The notes under the pieces are model-generated. The model made no database searches. It had not been told where the DNA came from and worked only from the letters and a program-made list of their open reading frames with translations. The translations under genes and the position numbers were made by a program. Positions 53,891 to 64,000 of a stretch of DNA of 64,000 nt are shown here, one piece after another; position 1 is the stretch's first letter; every line of letters begins with the position of its first letter. Origin of the DNA: Cyanodermella asteris (lineage: Eukaryota; Ascomycota; Lecanoromycetes; Ostropales; Stictidaceae). The stretch spans positions 363,008 through 427,007 of the forward strand of contig UYJD01000007.1 of NCBI GenBank assembly GCA_900618795.1. The letters run 5' to 3'.

Positions 53891-55695
53891 TCAAGTTGCC
53901 GCTGAACCACAGATCCCGTCCGGAAATGAGCCTTGAGGGAAGCAGAACGTGCTGAAAGTGCTGGCGACAAACGTGGCCGTCTGGCTTGGATCGGTGGTGA
54001 ACATCAACTTCAATCCCGGCCGCACGGCTCCTGTTCCCGGCCCGTACATGGCGGCAGCAAAGTTGCTGGAGGAATCCATTCCCTGTACTCCGATGGTGGA
54101 GTTTGAACCCATGTCCCCACTGGTAAAATAATAGTATGTGAAAGTCCCCGGCCTGTCTGCATCATAAGTCATGACAACGTTCGTCAGTACCCCGTTCCGA
54201 TCCGCCATCAACCACTCAACAGACAACAGATGGCCGTCATCAATTTGATAGTAGACGCCCAAACCAGACGCGAAGCTCTGCAGATACTGCCACCAAACAG
54301 CCGCAGTGCCCGGGACGAGCATGTACGTTGGTAATGTTGCCGGACCCCCAGAGTTGTCCGTGTAGGATGCCTCCACATCGGACTGGTCTCCGAGGGATAG
54401 AATTCCGTTTGTGGTGACCGTCAAGTCTGACAACGAGGAGGTGAAGAGTTGCATGTTGAAGGGGAGCGAGATTCCGTATTGTGTTTCGTCGTCGCCGGTT
54501 CCGAGAAGGGTGGGCTGAGAGAGGCGGGCGCAGTGGTGCTGGTTGCTGTGGTGGCGGATGACGACGAGGACGTTCGTGAGGACGAAGAGCTGGACCGTCT
54601 TGTGGACGAAGACATGGATGACCTTGTGGAGCTTTGGATGGAAGTTGACGAAGAGGAGGAGAGTTGAGTAGAGAGTGTCGTGGACGATTGCGCTCGTGTT
54701 TCGACACTCAATGAGGATATTGAATTGTTCAGCGAAGCCAAGGTGCTTGTGCTCGTTCGCGACGAGCTGAGAGATGAGCTGCTTCTCGTCATCGTGTTCG
54801 ATTGCAGGCTTGTCATCGTCAAATTGGCCGTGAAGCTAGTTCGCGCCGAGTTGAGAAAAGAGCTGCTTCTCGGTATCGTGATTGGCGGAGCCCTTGTCCT
54901 CGTGGAGGAGGCTGCAGCGCTCGCAATTGCGGTGAGACTTTTCGTCTGGACTTCAGCAGACGAACTGGACGTTGTTGTACGGTCACGAGTGTATCGCACT
55001 GGGGGAGTTGCACTCGCCACGAAGACCGACGTGGTGCTGCGGGCTCTGGATTGCTCCGAGGCCAGAAATGAGGCTGGTGGGGCGAGCGTTGCGGGAGAAG
55101 CGCTCAGAGTTGATGTTGTGGACCGCGAGTCGGCAGACTCTGTTAAGAATTCATCTGAAGGCGGCAGGGAATCAACTGGTACTGTCAAGTCCGCGGCATC
55201 GTCAATCCTGTATGCTACGTAGCTTCCTTCTCGCCAGGTCAAATTTGGAGTCTCTTGTTCCTCGCGACTTGAAGTCACTCCTAGTGCCTGCAAGGCGCAA
55301 ACGCCACGGAGACCAGGATGTGCGTTCGAAGAGTTGTCAAAACGGACTGCAACACAATCGTTCAAAGCGTCACAGCTGTGAATGCACGAGACAAGATTCG
55401 GAGGAGTCGTGATCTTCAAGGTTTGCCCTTCAAAGTCGGCGTTGCAGTATGTGCGAAACAACGTTCGGTTCGTGACCGAAAAGACGTTGTCGCATCTTGC
55501 CTGGTCGGTTGATATTGGCAAGGCTGATGTGGCGTCGCTCGCTTGAGTAGCTTCTGTACCAGAGCTGAGACTGAGAGGCGAACCTGCCGTCGTCTGAAAC
55601 CGAGCAGCAACCTGCGATAAGTATATGGCTAAGCTCGTCGAGGCCCATGTTTTCGACCGCATCTTGGTGTCGCAAAAGTCCGTACACGCTTGCAT
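53891..55695 (-). CDS. PAN-domain, Ser/Thr-rich surface protein with a reading-frame break
   Basis: A secreted or surface protein of unknown role. On the minus strand the first frame runs 55695 to about 54520 and the second from about 54520 to 53891. The N-terminal part has a weak signal-like segment, then a PAN/apple-type module at about 68-140 (CNADFEGQTLK, CIHSCDALNDCVAVRFD). A Ser/Thr/Arg-rich linker of about 230 residues follows. The C-terminal domain (about 190 residues) is beta-rich and begins DDETQYGISLPFNMQLF, continuing VTTNGILSLG, which suits a fungal extracellular sandwich fold. The two frames differ by one base near 54520, inside low-complexity sequence. No GT-AG intron with a good donor joins them, though an AG after CTCTCTC could be an acceptor. 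A sequencing error, a rare intron or a true frameshift are all possible. Confidence 0.65.
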
Positions 55696-55946
55696 TCGAA
55701 CCAGCAGATCGGCTCAGACCATATCGAAGTGTCTTCAAAGGATGATCGAAGCAGCTTCGTCGAGCTCCAATGCTGCAAGCGGTCCATGAACTCAGATCAA
55801 AGAGGAAGTCCAAACTCACTCAGGTAAGACATCATTGCATGAGTTGGAATGTACCACTGTGGACACATGGCTGGTTTGTGTCACCTACCCAAGGGGGACG
55901 TGGCGTCGGGTTTTCATTGTTCGAACGCGTCGCTACGGCCGCAAGC

Positions 55947-57778
55947 TCATTGCTGAGCGTCATCCAGCAGCGATTGTAGTGCTTGGCTCGCCTTTTGCGG
56001 ATCCAGCTTGCCTCCACTCTCGCGCATCATTCTGCCGACAAGGAATTGAAGCTTCCCTTTCTGGCCGGATCTCACCTTTTCGACAACGTCGGCATGATCT
56101 GCCACGACAGCGGTTGCAGCATCTCGGTACTGATCCTCTGATAGGTCTGGGATCGCGAGGTCGTCGTCAGACACGATTTGTGTCACAGGCCGAGGGTCGC
56201 CGTCAAAGAGCATACCGAGGAGCTGTTTGGCTGTTTTTCCAGAAATCTTCTTGTTGTTGTTCAAGTTGATGATTGACCCAAGCTCGGATGGGTTGATACG
56301 CGATGCATCGAATTCTTGTTGAGTGGTGCTGAACAGGCCGCCCAGCTCGTGCAGGACCCTGGTGTGGTCAGTAAAGTCGTTGATTGTGGTGTACGACTTA
56401 CCAATTCGCAGCCATCTGCCCGGCGACTAATGCCTCGTCATCTACAGCCTCGACGACTTGATGGAAAAAGTCCAGGCGCGAGCCGTCTGCAATGAGTGCC
56501 TGAGCATCCAGCTTGCTAATGCCAAAATCGTCGCAAAGGGTGTTGAGCTGTTCGTCGGGAAGAGAAGGTAGAGTGGCGTGGATGAACCCTGATAGCCCCT
56601 AGAGAGTCAGCATCGCCCTTGAATGGATAATTGAAACGTACTGTAGATATCAGGAGATTGGGAATATCAGGGTCCGGCATGTATCTGTAATCGACCTCGC
56701 CCTCCTTGCCTCGAAGGCGAACGGTCTCTGTGCTGCCGAGAGTCCATCCTCTGGTCTCTCCTTGAATCTCTCCGCCGTCTTGAAGAATCATGATTTGACG
56801 GTTGCGCTCCGCAATTATTGCATCCTCGACCGCTTTGAAGCTGCTGAGATTCTTGATTTCTGTGCGTTGACCCAATCCGGACAATCCCGCGTATGAGTGC
56901 GAACCGGGTTTGCTGTTCTTGAGCCGCACGGAAACGTTGACATCAGCGCGCAAGCCACCAAGTTCGAGGCCGGTAGTTACTGCATTGACGGCGAGGAGGA
57001 GTTGCGATACTTTGCGTACGTATGCCGAAGCGGTTTTGGGGTGGTGGATTTGTGGCAAGCTGATGATTTCAATCAGGGGGTGTCCAACTCGATTGAAGTC
57101 GAGCAAGACGGTGTCAGGTGGTTGTTGGGTAGTTTTAGCGGTGTCCTGCTCCAGCTGAACTTGCTTGATGCCGATTTCGATGGGCTTGTCATCGGCGATG
57201 CCGTCGTGTGGATACAGCCTGAGCTTACCGTTGCGGGCGAAAGGTTCGTAGTATTGCGTGATCTGGTATCCGGCTGGCTGATCGTGATAGAAGTAATGCT
57301 TGCGATCAAATTTGCTTCTCTTGTGGACGCGACATTTGAGAGCAGTCGCCGCACGAAGAGCTGGAATGAGAACCTCGGGCTGGAAGATGGGCTGGCTTCC
57401 TGGATATGCAAGGTCGAAGGGTGCGACCAATGAGTTCGGCCGTTGTTCCGTATCGGCACGTGCAGAGGAGAAGAGTTTGTGTTCTGTGTTTAGCTGTGCG
57501 TGAATCTCAATTCCGACTGTCAACTCCCATTTGTCGATGGTCCGTTGGGAGAGCTTCGACCTTTTTGGACCGTTACCGGATTGTGCATTTCGAGCAAGTT
57601 TGGTCTGCTCCTTGAGTTTTTTGCGAAAGGATTGAACATTGGGGTTTGGCTTAATCTCAGGAACTGAGTCTGATGCAATCTCTTGAGCGATGTGAAGTGA
57701 GCGGCATGCCGGTATTCGTTTTGGGGGCTTTGGAACTGTCCGCTTGCGAATGAGATGGCCAAGACGGTTGCGCAACAT
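55947..57778 (-). CDS. PET112: Mitochondrial Asp/Glu-tRNA(Gln) amidotransferase subunit B (GatB/PET112)
   Basis: Part of the GatCAB-type amidotransferase that converts Glu-tRNA(Gln) to Gln-tRNA(Gln) in mitochondria. Exons on the minus strand are 57778-56642, 56598-56402 and 56358-55947, giving 581 residues. The presequence is [20 protein letters not shown]. The GatB domain shows [86 protein letters not shown] and [18 protein letters not shown]. The zinc-binding Cys set is not evident, as in other mitochondrial forms. [14 protein letters not shown] closes the catalytic part. The C-terminal YqeY-like helical domain ends with [20 protein letters not shown]. Introns of 43 nt each keep phase. The start at 57778 is the first ATG; the frame further up uses TTG only. 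Confidence 0.92.
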
Positions 57779-59027
57779 CTGGACAGCGAAAAGGGAACCA
57801 AGATGGAGTGCACAGTCCAACTTCGGCCGCCAACGCTCAAAAAAAAAAAGACAGAAAGATGCAGTGAAGTATTTGGGAAGCTTTTTTAGAGACGGAGAGG
57901 ATGGGTTGAGCTAATTTCCTGAAAAGGTTAGCAGCATCTTCTGAGCACGGACCGTGCAAGTTATTGCCTTGAGTGACAGTACCTTGAGCTCATGGAGAGC
58001 CAAGGTAACACTACCAAAATCACCGGACAATACTGGGTTCAGAAGGTAAACTACGGTCACAGAGGCTTGTGTGAACATGAAATATCTGGGGCAATTTTCG
58101 CCCGCAAGATATTGACCATCTTCGTTTGGTGATGAAGCGGTACCTCACACACCACGAAGGTCACGATGATGAGCTGAAACTTCCTTCGGAGCGACGATGG
58201 TTTGATTCTAGAAGTCCGAAATATCTCGTTCCATGGCTGCAGCGGCGAGCGATTTGTTTCAACCTGTTTGCATGAACTAGTCGTTACGCGACCACGAGAA
58301 GAGATGTCTTGCGCCTTTGCTTTCAACTCATTATCTGATTCGGTGCTTCTCACTGAATGTTCTGCTCTATTTCGTTCCTGCTTCGAACCCCTCATGGATG
58401 CTGGGCCACATGCACATGCTTGCAGAAAGCCGCTGTCCTGTGAATGCTCATGGTGGAGCGGTCGTAGCGCCGAGCAGGTCATTCGACTGGCAGGACCGAT
58501 AGCTCTTGCATCTTGGCGTGGACCGTATGCCAGGAAGGCAGGGAATCACACTCTACTCGGACAATTGAGCACGTAAATGCACGGTACCGGCCAACGAATC
58601 AGCCCGGCATGTTTTCGTGCGAGAACGGCCGTAACGCATGGGACGAGGACTTCTCGGCTTCGCGATGCTAACGCTGACGAGAGCGTAGACACGCACTGGC
58701 CTGTGCTTGAGCTTTGTAAGGATCTGTCAGATAGCCGTCAATCCGTGAACGAGTTTGCCGTTGGGATCGCATGTGGTAGGCGAAAACGATGTTGACAAAG
58801 CAACGATGAAGCTTGGCGGCTCCGTTTCGTTGAGCTGAGCATGACGTCGACTCAATCCGCCTACAATTCCCGCTTCCTCCAACAACAGTACAACGTACAC
58901 ATTACCGAATTCTGACTCTCGGCCCCCTCGGCCCTGCTCCGAACCCTGTCAAGATGCTTGCTGCCCTTATTGACTGGTTCCTGGTCCTTTGGATCACCAG
59001 ACAATCTCCGTATACTTGAGCCCCGCG
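57779..59027. other. Divergent intergenic region
   Basis: This lies between PET112 (minus) and the NADH dehydrogenase gene (plus). An A-run at 57839-57849 sits just upstream of the PET112 ATG and reads as a T tract on that strand. No conserved frame or RNA gene was recognised in 1.25 kb. Confidence 0.55.
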
Positions 59028-60548
59028 ATGCTTCACACCGTTCTGAGACCAGCATTACCACGACTTCGCTTGAGCCAGCGACGATGGCGGTCCATGGCAG
59101 AAATCGATCGTCTGCAGGGGAATCGTGAAAGAGTTGTGATATTGGGATCCGGCTGGGGTGGATATGTTCTGTCAAGGCAGCTCGATACGAAAAAGTACCA
59201 AGTAGTGCTCGTCTCGCCTCGGCCATATTTTGTCTTTACGCCTTTGTTGAGTGGGACTTGTGTCGGCACGCTCGAGTTTCGCAACGTCCTCGAACCGGTC
59301 AGGGATCGTACGCATGATCTCCACTACATGCAGGCATGGGGTGACGCCATTGACTTTAACGCGAAGACGCTCAGGGTGGAGGAGAACTTGGTTGATGAGG
59401 CTCAGAAGGTGCTGATGGCCAACGCGCGGTATGAGAATCTTGCGAGTGGAAAGTCGATTGACGTGGATTTGAGACAAGGGACGAAATGGGATGTGGCGTA
59501 TGACAAGCTTGTTGTTGCGGTGGGGTGCTACAATCAGACCTTCAACACGCCGGGTATGAAAGAGAATGCATTCTTCTTGAAAGATGCTGGAGACGCGCGT
59601 CGGATACGGACGAGAGTTCTGGAATGCTTTGAGCTTGCCGCGCTGCCGACGACGAGTGACGAAATGAAGCGGAATCTGCTGCACTTTGCGATTGTTGGGG
59701 GTGGACCGACGGGGATGGAGTTTGCGGCTGAGCTGACAGATCTTGTCCACAATGACATGGGACGGCTGTATCCGGGATGCAAGAAGCACATCAAGGTTAC
59801 GGTCTACGATGTGGCGTCGATGATTTTGAGTATGTTTGATGAGAGGCTGGAGAAGTACGCCGAGACTGTTTTTAGGAGGTCTGGGGTGGATATCCGCACG
59901 AACCATCACGTTGAGGAGCTGAGGCCCGGGCTGCCCTCGCGTCCGGATGGGAGTGTTGCGAACTTGCTTGCGGCCGAGGGGTGTTATACAATCAAGACGA
60001 AGGAAGAGGGGGAGGTCGGCGTTGGGTTGTGTGTGTGGAGCACCGGACTGATGATGAACCCGTTTGCGGAGCGTGAGATTGAAAAGGTCCGCGAGGTGAA
60101 GGGTACGGAGTGGAAAGTCGCCAAGCATCCGAAGACTCACGGTTTCTTGGTCAATGACCAGCTTCGGGTGCAGCTTGAGAGTGGTTCTCAGCGGAATGTG
60201 TTGCAGGATGTGTTTGCGCTTGGTGATAATGCGGTGGTCGAAGGTTTGAACTTGCCTGCGACCGCCCAGACGGCCAATCAGGAAGCTCTGTGGCTTGCGA
60301 AGAGGTTCAACAAAGGCGATATCGAGAAGCAGCACTTTACATTCCGCAATCTGGGTGTCATGACCTACATTGGTGGATCGAAGGGCTTGTTTCAGGGTGG
60401 CAAGGCAGGAAAGTTGAGTGGTAGAATGGCTTGGATTATGTGGCGGACGGCCTATGTGACGATGGCGTTGTCGTGGCGGAACAAGCTTGTGATTCCGTTC
60501 TACTGGTTCATCAACTGGCTGTTTGGGAGGGATATTTCCCGGTTTTGA
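59028..60548 (+). CDS. Type II (rotenone-insensitive) mitochondrial NADH dehydrogenase
   Basis: Transfers electrons from NADH to ubiquinone without proton pumping, on the inner mitochondrial membrane (NDE/NDI type). The 506-residue intronless protein starts with an Arg-rich presequence (MLHTVLRPALPRLRLSQRRW). The FAD-binding GxGxxG is VVILGSGWGG (G40, G42, G45). The NADH-binding fold starts FAIVGGGPTGMEFAAEL (224-229). Further markers are SPRPYFVFTPLLSGTCVGTLE, LVVAVGC, FALGDNAV, LPATAQTANQEA and FTFRNLGVMTYIGGSKGLFQ. The C-terminal membrane-anchoring part (AYVTMALSWRNKLVIPFYWF) is complete. No EF-hand is inserted, so it is not the calcium-binding NDE type. The frame extends upstream only to a TTG; the ATG at 59028 fits the presequence. 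Inner versus outer face cannot be told. Confidence 0.92.
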   Translation: MLHTVLRPALPRLRLSQRRWRSMAEIDRLQGNRERVVILGSGWGGYVLSRQLDTKKYQVVLVSPRPYFVFTPLLSGTCVGTLEFRNVLEPVRDRTHDLHYMQAWGDAIDFNAKTLRVEENLVDEAQKVLMANARYENLASGKSIDVDLRQGTKWDVAYDKLVVAVGCYNQTFNTPGMKENAFFLKDAGDARRIRTRVLECFELAALPTTSDEMKRNLLHFAIVGGGPTGMEFAAELTDLVHNDMGRLYPGCKKHIKVTVYDVASMILSMFDERLEKYAETVFRRSGVDIRTNHHVEELRPGLPSRPDGSVANLLAAEGCYTIKTKEEGEVGVGLCVWSTGLMMNPFAEREIEKVREVKGTEWKVAKHPKTHGFLVNDQLRVQLESGSQRNVLQDVFALGDNAVVEGLNLPATAQTANQEALWLAKRFNKGDIEKQHFTFRNLGVMTYIGGSKGLFQGGKAGKLSGRMAWIMWRTAYVTMALSWRNKLVIPFYWFINWLFGRDISRF

Positions 60549-60719
60549 CAGCCCTACTCGAGGCAGCTTCTTTGTGTAGTCAATAGCATGGCTTGAAATG
60601 ATTCTAGACGGTTGATACCGGTTTGCGAAATGCAGTGGAAGGGACAGTGAAGGACAAATCATCATTATTCGTGAGATTGCCGTGAAGCACCGAGCTGATC
60701 AACATCGACGACGGCGCTG

Positions 60720-61260
60720 CCCATCTAAATAATTCACACAAAAGTTCGGCCTAACCTTTCTCCTAGCGGAATAATTAGCTAAGAGTAAGGGTAATTATAC
60801 TTTCGGCCTCGTCGTAGCTAATCCTCTATACTAACTATTAAATATACCCGGACGTAGTCTTTGTCGAATCTAACCGACTACGATATAGCCTTAAAGCTCT
60901 TTATTATAATTATAAAANNNNNNNNNNNNNNNNNNNNNNNNNNNNNNNNNNNNNNNNNNNNNNNNNNNNNNNNNNNNNNNNNNNNNNNNNNNNNNNNNNN
61001 NNNNNNNNNNNNNNNNNNNNNNNNNNCTATATTACCAAATGAAATGTTACTCTCGAGCAACATTTCATTTGATCTATAGCGCTAACTAACAAAAGAAAAG
61101 CGCGTAAGACGAGACACGGTACGTGTTAAAACGCAAGGCCAAAAGCGGGTCAGAATAGCGAGATAATAGGCCGCTATTGCGTCCTATTATCATAGAACCT
61201 CATAGAATTGATTCTATCTATCATCTATGACTTCGCGAACCGGCCCTAAGCCTAACCCGA
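60720..61260. repeat. TA-rich, RIP-like repeat remnant around an assembly gap
   Basis: The sequence on both sides of the gap is far richer in A+T and in TpA steps than the rest of the window, with many CTAAC, TATTA and ATAAT words. This is how repeats mutated by RIP look in ascomycetes. An exact hairpin with 13-base arms (CAAATGAAATGTT and its complement, 61036-61048 and 61059-61071) lies next to the gap. The element class cannot be told from this fragment. The edges are approximate. Confidence 0.5.
60918..61026. other. Assembly gap (109 N)
   Basis: A run of N lies inside the TA-rich repeat patch, so the assembly probably broke at a repeat. The true length may differ. Confidence 0.98.
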
Positions 61261-62053
61261 AAGCAAAAGCACAGCTGGGTGGTGGCTGAACATGCAACAG
61301 CAGGTTTTATTCGTAGCCGATTTCTACTTGAACCAAGAAAAGCTTGTCTGCTTGTACAGAGCGGTGGGTTCATGGCCGTGTCACTCGGCAAGAATATGCC
61401 AATATATCCGCCAGTTCCGACCGCTGTCGAATTGACAGCAATTGAGTGCGTGCGAGTACATACAGTGCTCCATGAAATATGCTTGTGGATGGAAAGTTCT
61501 GGGCAGCGTCACAATTTGACCTCCTCGATAATAGACAGGCACCACCAAACAAGCAGAACAGGCATTCAAGACAGCCACTGCAATTCGCCGATACTTCAAG
61601 AATAACGTGATCGCAGAGCAAACATACATCACCCCAGAAATCGTCCAAGCGATCGACATCTACACCCACTCATCTAGTGAAGCTGCGACAAGGCCGTGGC
61701 GTGCACGTGTTGGACGACGAGGGGCAGTTCCTGATTGTCGTGATTCTCCCGTTCCCGCCCATCAAGCAATGACAATGACATCACCGACCGATCTGGATCA
61801 TCACCCTGAATCAGTCATCACTCGCCAGTACAGATGCAGCATCATCCTTGTTTCTACGCCCGGCAACCGAGCGAGGGGCATGCGTCCTGTACTGCAGAAT
61901 ACCCTGTACCGTCGTGTTTAAGTGGGCTGCCAGACAAGGCTGCGCGCGCAGCGCAAGCTGGCCGTGAAACAGGGCAGGGCAGGACAGGGCAGGACTCTGG
62001 ATCGCTGTACGTCGACAGGGTCCTGGAGTAGACAGGCTAGAACGAAGATGGGA

Positions 62054-62059
62054 TATAAG
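62054..62059 (+). promoter_or_regulatory. TATA box candidate of the small conserved gene
   Basis: TATAAG at 110 bases upstream of the ATG at 62169. It fits a fungal TATA promoter, and the gene itself looks strongly expressed from its codon choice. Confidence 0.5.
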
Positions 62060-62168
62060 TACTCGTTCCTCCTCTTCCTTGATCCATGCTCCGTACATCC
62101 ATCCCCACGACCAAAGTACTACATACAAGCGAATCACGACTTCAGATCACTTTCGAAACGTAATCATC

Positions 62169-62460
62169 ATGGCTGACCAGCAACCCAAGGAGGACTACCT
62201 CGACAAGGCCCTCGACGCCGGCGAGAAGCACTTTGGCAAGGTGCGACTGCGCTGCTGCGCTGCCATCGAGTGCACCTACTAACGTCTTTCCTAGGGCAAG
62301 ATTGACCCGGCCAAGCAGCGTGAGACCAACGAGAAGATCACCGACAAGGCCCGTGGCATGTTCGAGAAGGTCACTGGGTATGTACATGTCGTCAATGTGT
62401 TCGACGGTGTAATTGCTAACACCCCACAGCAAGCAGGTGCCTGAAAAGTTCTCCAACTAG
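62169..62460 (+). CDS. Small conserved fungal protein, 61 residues
   Basis: Function unknown to me. Exons are 62169-62240, 62295-62377 and 62430-62460. The protein is all hydrophilic and helical, rich in K, D and E: it starts MADQQPKEDYLDKALDAGEK and ends KQVPEKFSN. Homologs of the same length occur widely in ascomycetes in my memory, but I cannot name a characterised one. Both introns have good GT...CTAAC...AG elements (54 and 52 nt). Codon choice is strongly C-ending (GAC, AAG, GAG, CTC), a sign of high expression. A TATA box lies 110 bases upstream. A stress or starvation role is possible but not shown. Confidence 0.85.
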
Positions 62461-62718
62461 GGGATTCTCTATGTACCATAGTGGCCTGAATGGCCTGATA
62501 CGAGCACAATGAAATACATGTGAAAGTTTGATGAAACCATGTTCCATTGTGCAGCGCTTCATTTGCGCTGCCATGTGATATAAAGCTACATTTGCGAGCG
62601 CCGTGCGCATCTTCCTGACCGAATGTTTCCCTCCCTTGGTATCATGTTTTGTGACATCCCAACCTGTAGAACGCCACCCTATAATATATACAACCGTCGA
62701 AAAAATTGGTCTCAAGTC

Positions 62719-63379
62719 TTATTCGAAATCGTCGTTTGCGACCTGGTATGCCATGACCCATATCCATACCAGAAAGACCAGAGAGACGATGTAAAGCGCG
62801 AATGTAGCTTGCCAAAGGGAACCTGTTGCAATGTCAGCAATAGTCCACATTGAAGACCGAGGGCGGACCCACATATCGTTGACTGCGCCAGATACGCGAG
62901 AGACTGTACTGTTGCGCCATTCGCCGCCAGGTCAGACGCACTACACATGGAACTCGCACCATTGGGCCCAAACAACTCAATCGCCTCCTCAATCAAGCCC
63001 GTCAAGTTGAGGACGAACAGGATGAAGGAGCCGACCAGCACAATGTTCGGAATGAGCTTGTTGTTATTCCGCAGCACGACAAGGACGATGAGGAAGAAGG
63101 TGCCCAATGCGCTGATGGTGACTGCGTACGGGAAGAGCCTGGAAAAGCCGGATTGTTAGTTATCTCGCTTTCGCAAGAGCGTTTTTCGTTCGACTGCGCT
63201 GTGAAGACTTACCATGGCTGGCCGAGTCCCATTGTCGACTGAATGCTCATGAAGGCTGCGAAGACACCGAGTTGGAAGGTCTCGATGTACCACATTACAA
63301 ACCACCATACTGAGAGCTGTGCTTCTGGCCATATGTACTTGTGGATGAGCTCTGTGGTCACGATTCGTTCGGTCGGCAT
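62719..63379 (-). CDS. Four-TM integral membrane protein, fungal hypothetical
   Basis: A small membrane protein of unknown function with look-alikes in many ascomycetes. Exons on the minus strand are 63379-63213, 63138-62873 and 62822-62719, giving 178 residues. Four hydrophobic helices are visible: WWFVMWYIETFQLGVFAAFM, LFPYAVTISALGTFFLIVLV, LIPNIVLVGSFILFVLNLTG and TFALYIVSLVFLVWIWVMAY. A loop between TM3 and TM4 holds two Cys and may face the lumen or outside. The last exon uses a different frame from the unspliced read-through, and the splice (T|GT) gives STIC-SLWQATFAL. The start at 63379 is the first ATG; a longer upstream frame begins with TTG only. Introns are 74 and 50 nt. Confidence 0.8.
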
Positions 63380-64000
63380 CTTGGATGAGTTTGCGTGATG
63401 TGCGCCGTGTACGGGAGTGTTCAGGTTCCGGGCAACTTGTCCAACTCTTTCAAACGTAGATTCGTATGGATTTCGCAAGCCGGCGTCGGATATGGAACTG
63501 AAGCTGACTGTATATGCGAGAGCAATGTGCCTGATATAGTGGACCGCAGACAGTTTTCCTCTGGTTGGGGTGTTTCTTGCGGGGAATTGATCAGGTCAGG
63601 CTGTCGCAAGCTTGGGCGGCGATGGGTTCGAAGTGGAAGCGAAACGGCAGAGCGCGCAATGTGAGGGAGAAGAGAAGGACGGCCGGCGAAAGCAGCTTGC
63701 GTCAGCAACGCAGCAACGATGCCTTGGAGAAAGGAGATGGTGACAAGTTACGGAAAGTAGATGAAGCGTCGAATGAGACATACAGCGCGACTGACGTACG
63801 GTCCTCTTGGGCGCCAAGCGAGAGTCGGTCGCCTCGAGACGAGGAGGCTGGGGATGCGCGGGCGGATGCGCGGGCGGAGTCGTCGCCGCAGCTTCGCCGC
63901 GTGTCGAAGCCGGGACGGGGTGGCTGGGCAACGTGGGCAACAACATGGGTTCTCAGGTTTTCGACACACGAGCTTCGAATTGATGCCTTGAAATGATTTG
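63380..64000. other. Right-end intergenic region
   Basis: This is upstream of the minus-strand membrane-protein gene. Overlapping GC-rich frames on both strands lack recognisable domains and may be the edge of a gene outside the window; none is supported. Confidence 0.5.

Larger units (their letters stand above)
60549..62168. other. Intergenic with RIP-like repeat remnant and assembly gap
   Basis: No gene is supported. The left-centre is a TA-rich patch split by an N run (listed separately). The right part (61.3-62.1 kb) has normal composition, a tandem GGGCA/GGACA stretch near 61970-61995 and the promoter of the small gene at 62169. Confidence 0.55.

Noticed and set aside
59172-60665. A 497-codon frame antisense to the NADH dehydrogenase gene
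   Set aside because: It mirrors the coding strand's codon structure, has no domain and lies opposite an unmistakable gene; a shadow frame.
61970-61996. GGGCA/GGACA tandem stretch
   Set aside because: Only a few imperfect copies; noted in the intergenic entry but too short to call a feature.

Overview
The window looks like nuclear DNA of a filamentous ascomycete, most likely a Dothideomycete (Pezizomycotina). This is inferred from the gene families (two Pth11-like receptors, sedolisin, S28 peptidase, an AKT2-like hydrolase, fungal GPI-anchored cell-wall proteins, VPS41 and COG3), the short GT-AG introns (mostly 43-70 nt), mixed gene orientation and 0.2-1.5 kb intergenic gaps. One TA-rich patch around an assembly gap (60.72-61.26 kb) looks like a repeat mutated by RIP. 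No viral or LTR-type element was recognised.

Layout. 0-4.4 kb: an 88-bp near-perfect foldback element, a secreted sedolisin (S53) and a metallo-beta-lactamase-fold hydrolase. 4.7-7.2 kb: an intron-containing elongator tRNA-Met and a calponin/transgelin-like actin-binding protein. 7.7-14.4 kb: two seven-TM Pth11-like proteins flanking an APC-family permease. 15-22.5 kb: an AKT2-like alpha/beta hydrolase ending in SKI, a DHCR24-like sterol reductase, an unrecognised internally repetitive protein and a cation-dependent O-methyltransferase. 23-30.4 kb: a protein-kinase-like gene with DFN in place of DFG, a large histidine-phosphatase protein and a secreted S28 peptidase. 31-41.8 kb: COG3, mitochondrial ribosomal protein uS2m (MRP4), a YMC-like mitochondrial carrier and VPS41. 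42-46.8 kb: two divergent, probably GPI-anchored Ser/Thr/Pro-rich wall proteins. 47.5-60.5 kb: NUP37, a GH47 alpha-mannosidase with two inserts carrying KR sites, a PAN-domain cell-surface protein with a reading-frame break, mitochondrial GatB and a type II NADH dehydrogenase. 60.7-64 kb: the repeat patch and gap, a 61-residue conserved small protein and a four-TM membrane protein.

Most genes are housekeeping (Golgi and vacuole tethering, nuclear pore, mitochondrial translation and respiration) mixed with secreted and surface functions. I see no polyketide or peptide synthase core enzyme, so I do not call a biosynthetic cluster. Gene models were built by hand from reading frames, splice-site consensus and family alignment patterns held in memory; exon borders marked as uncertain need transcript data.
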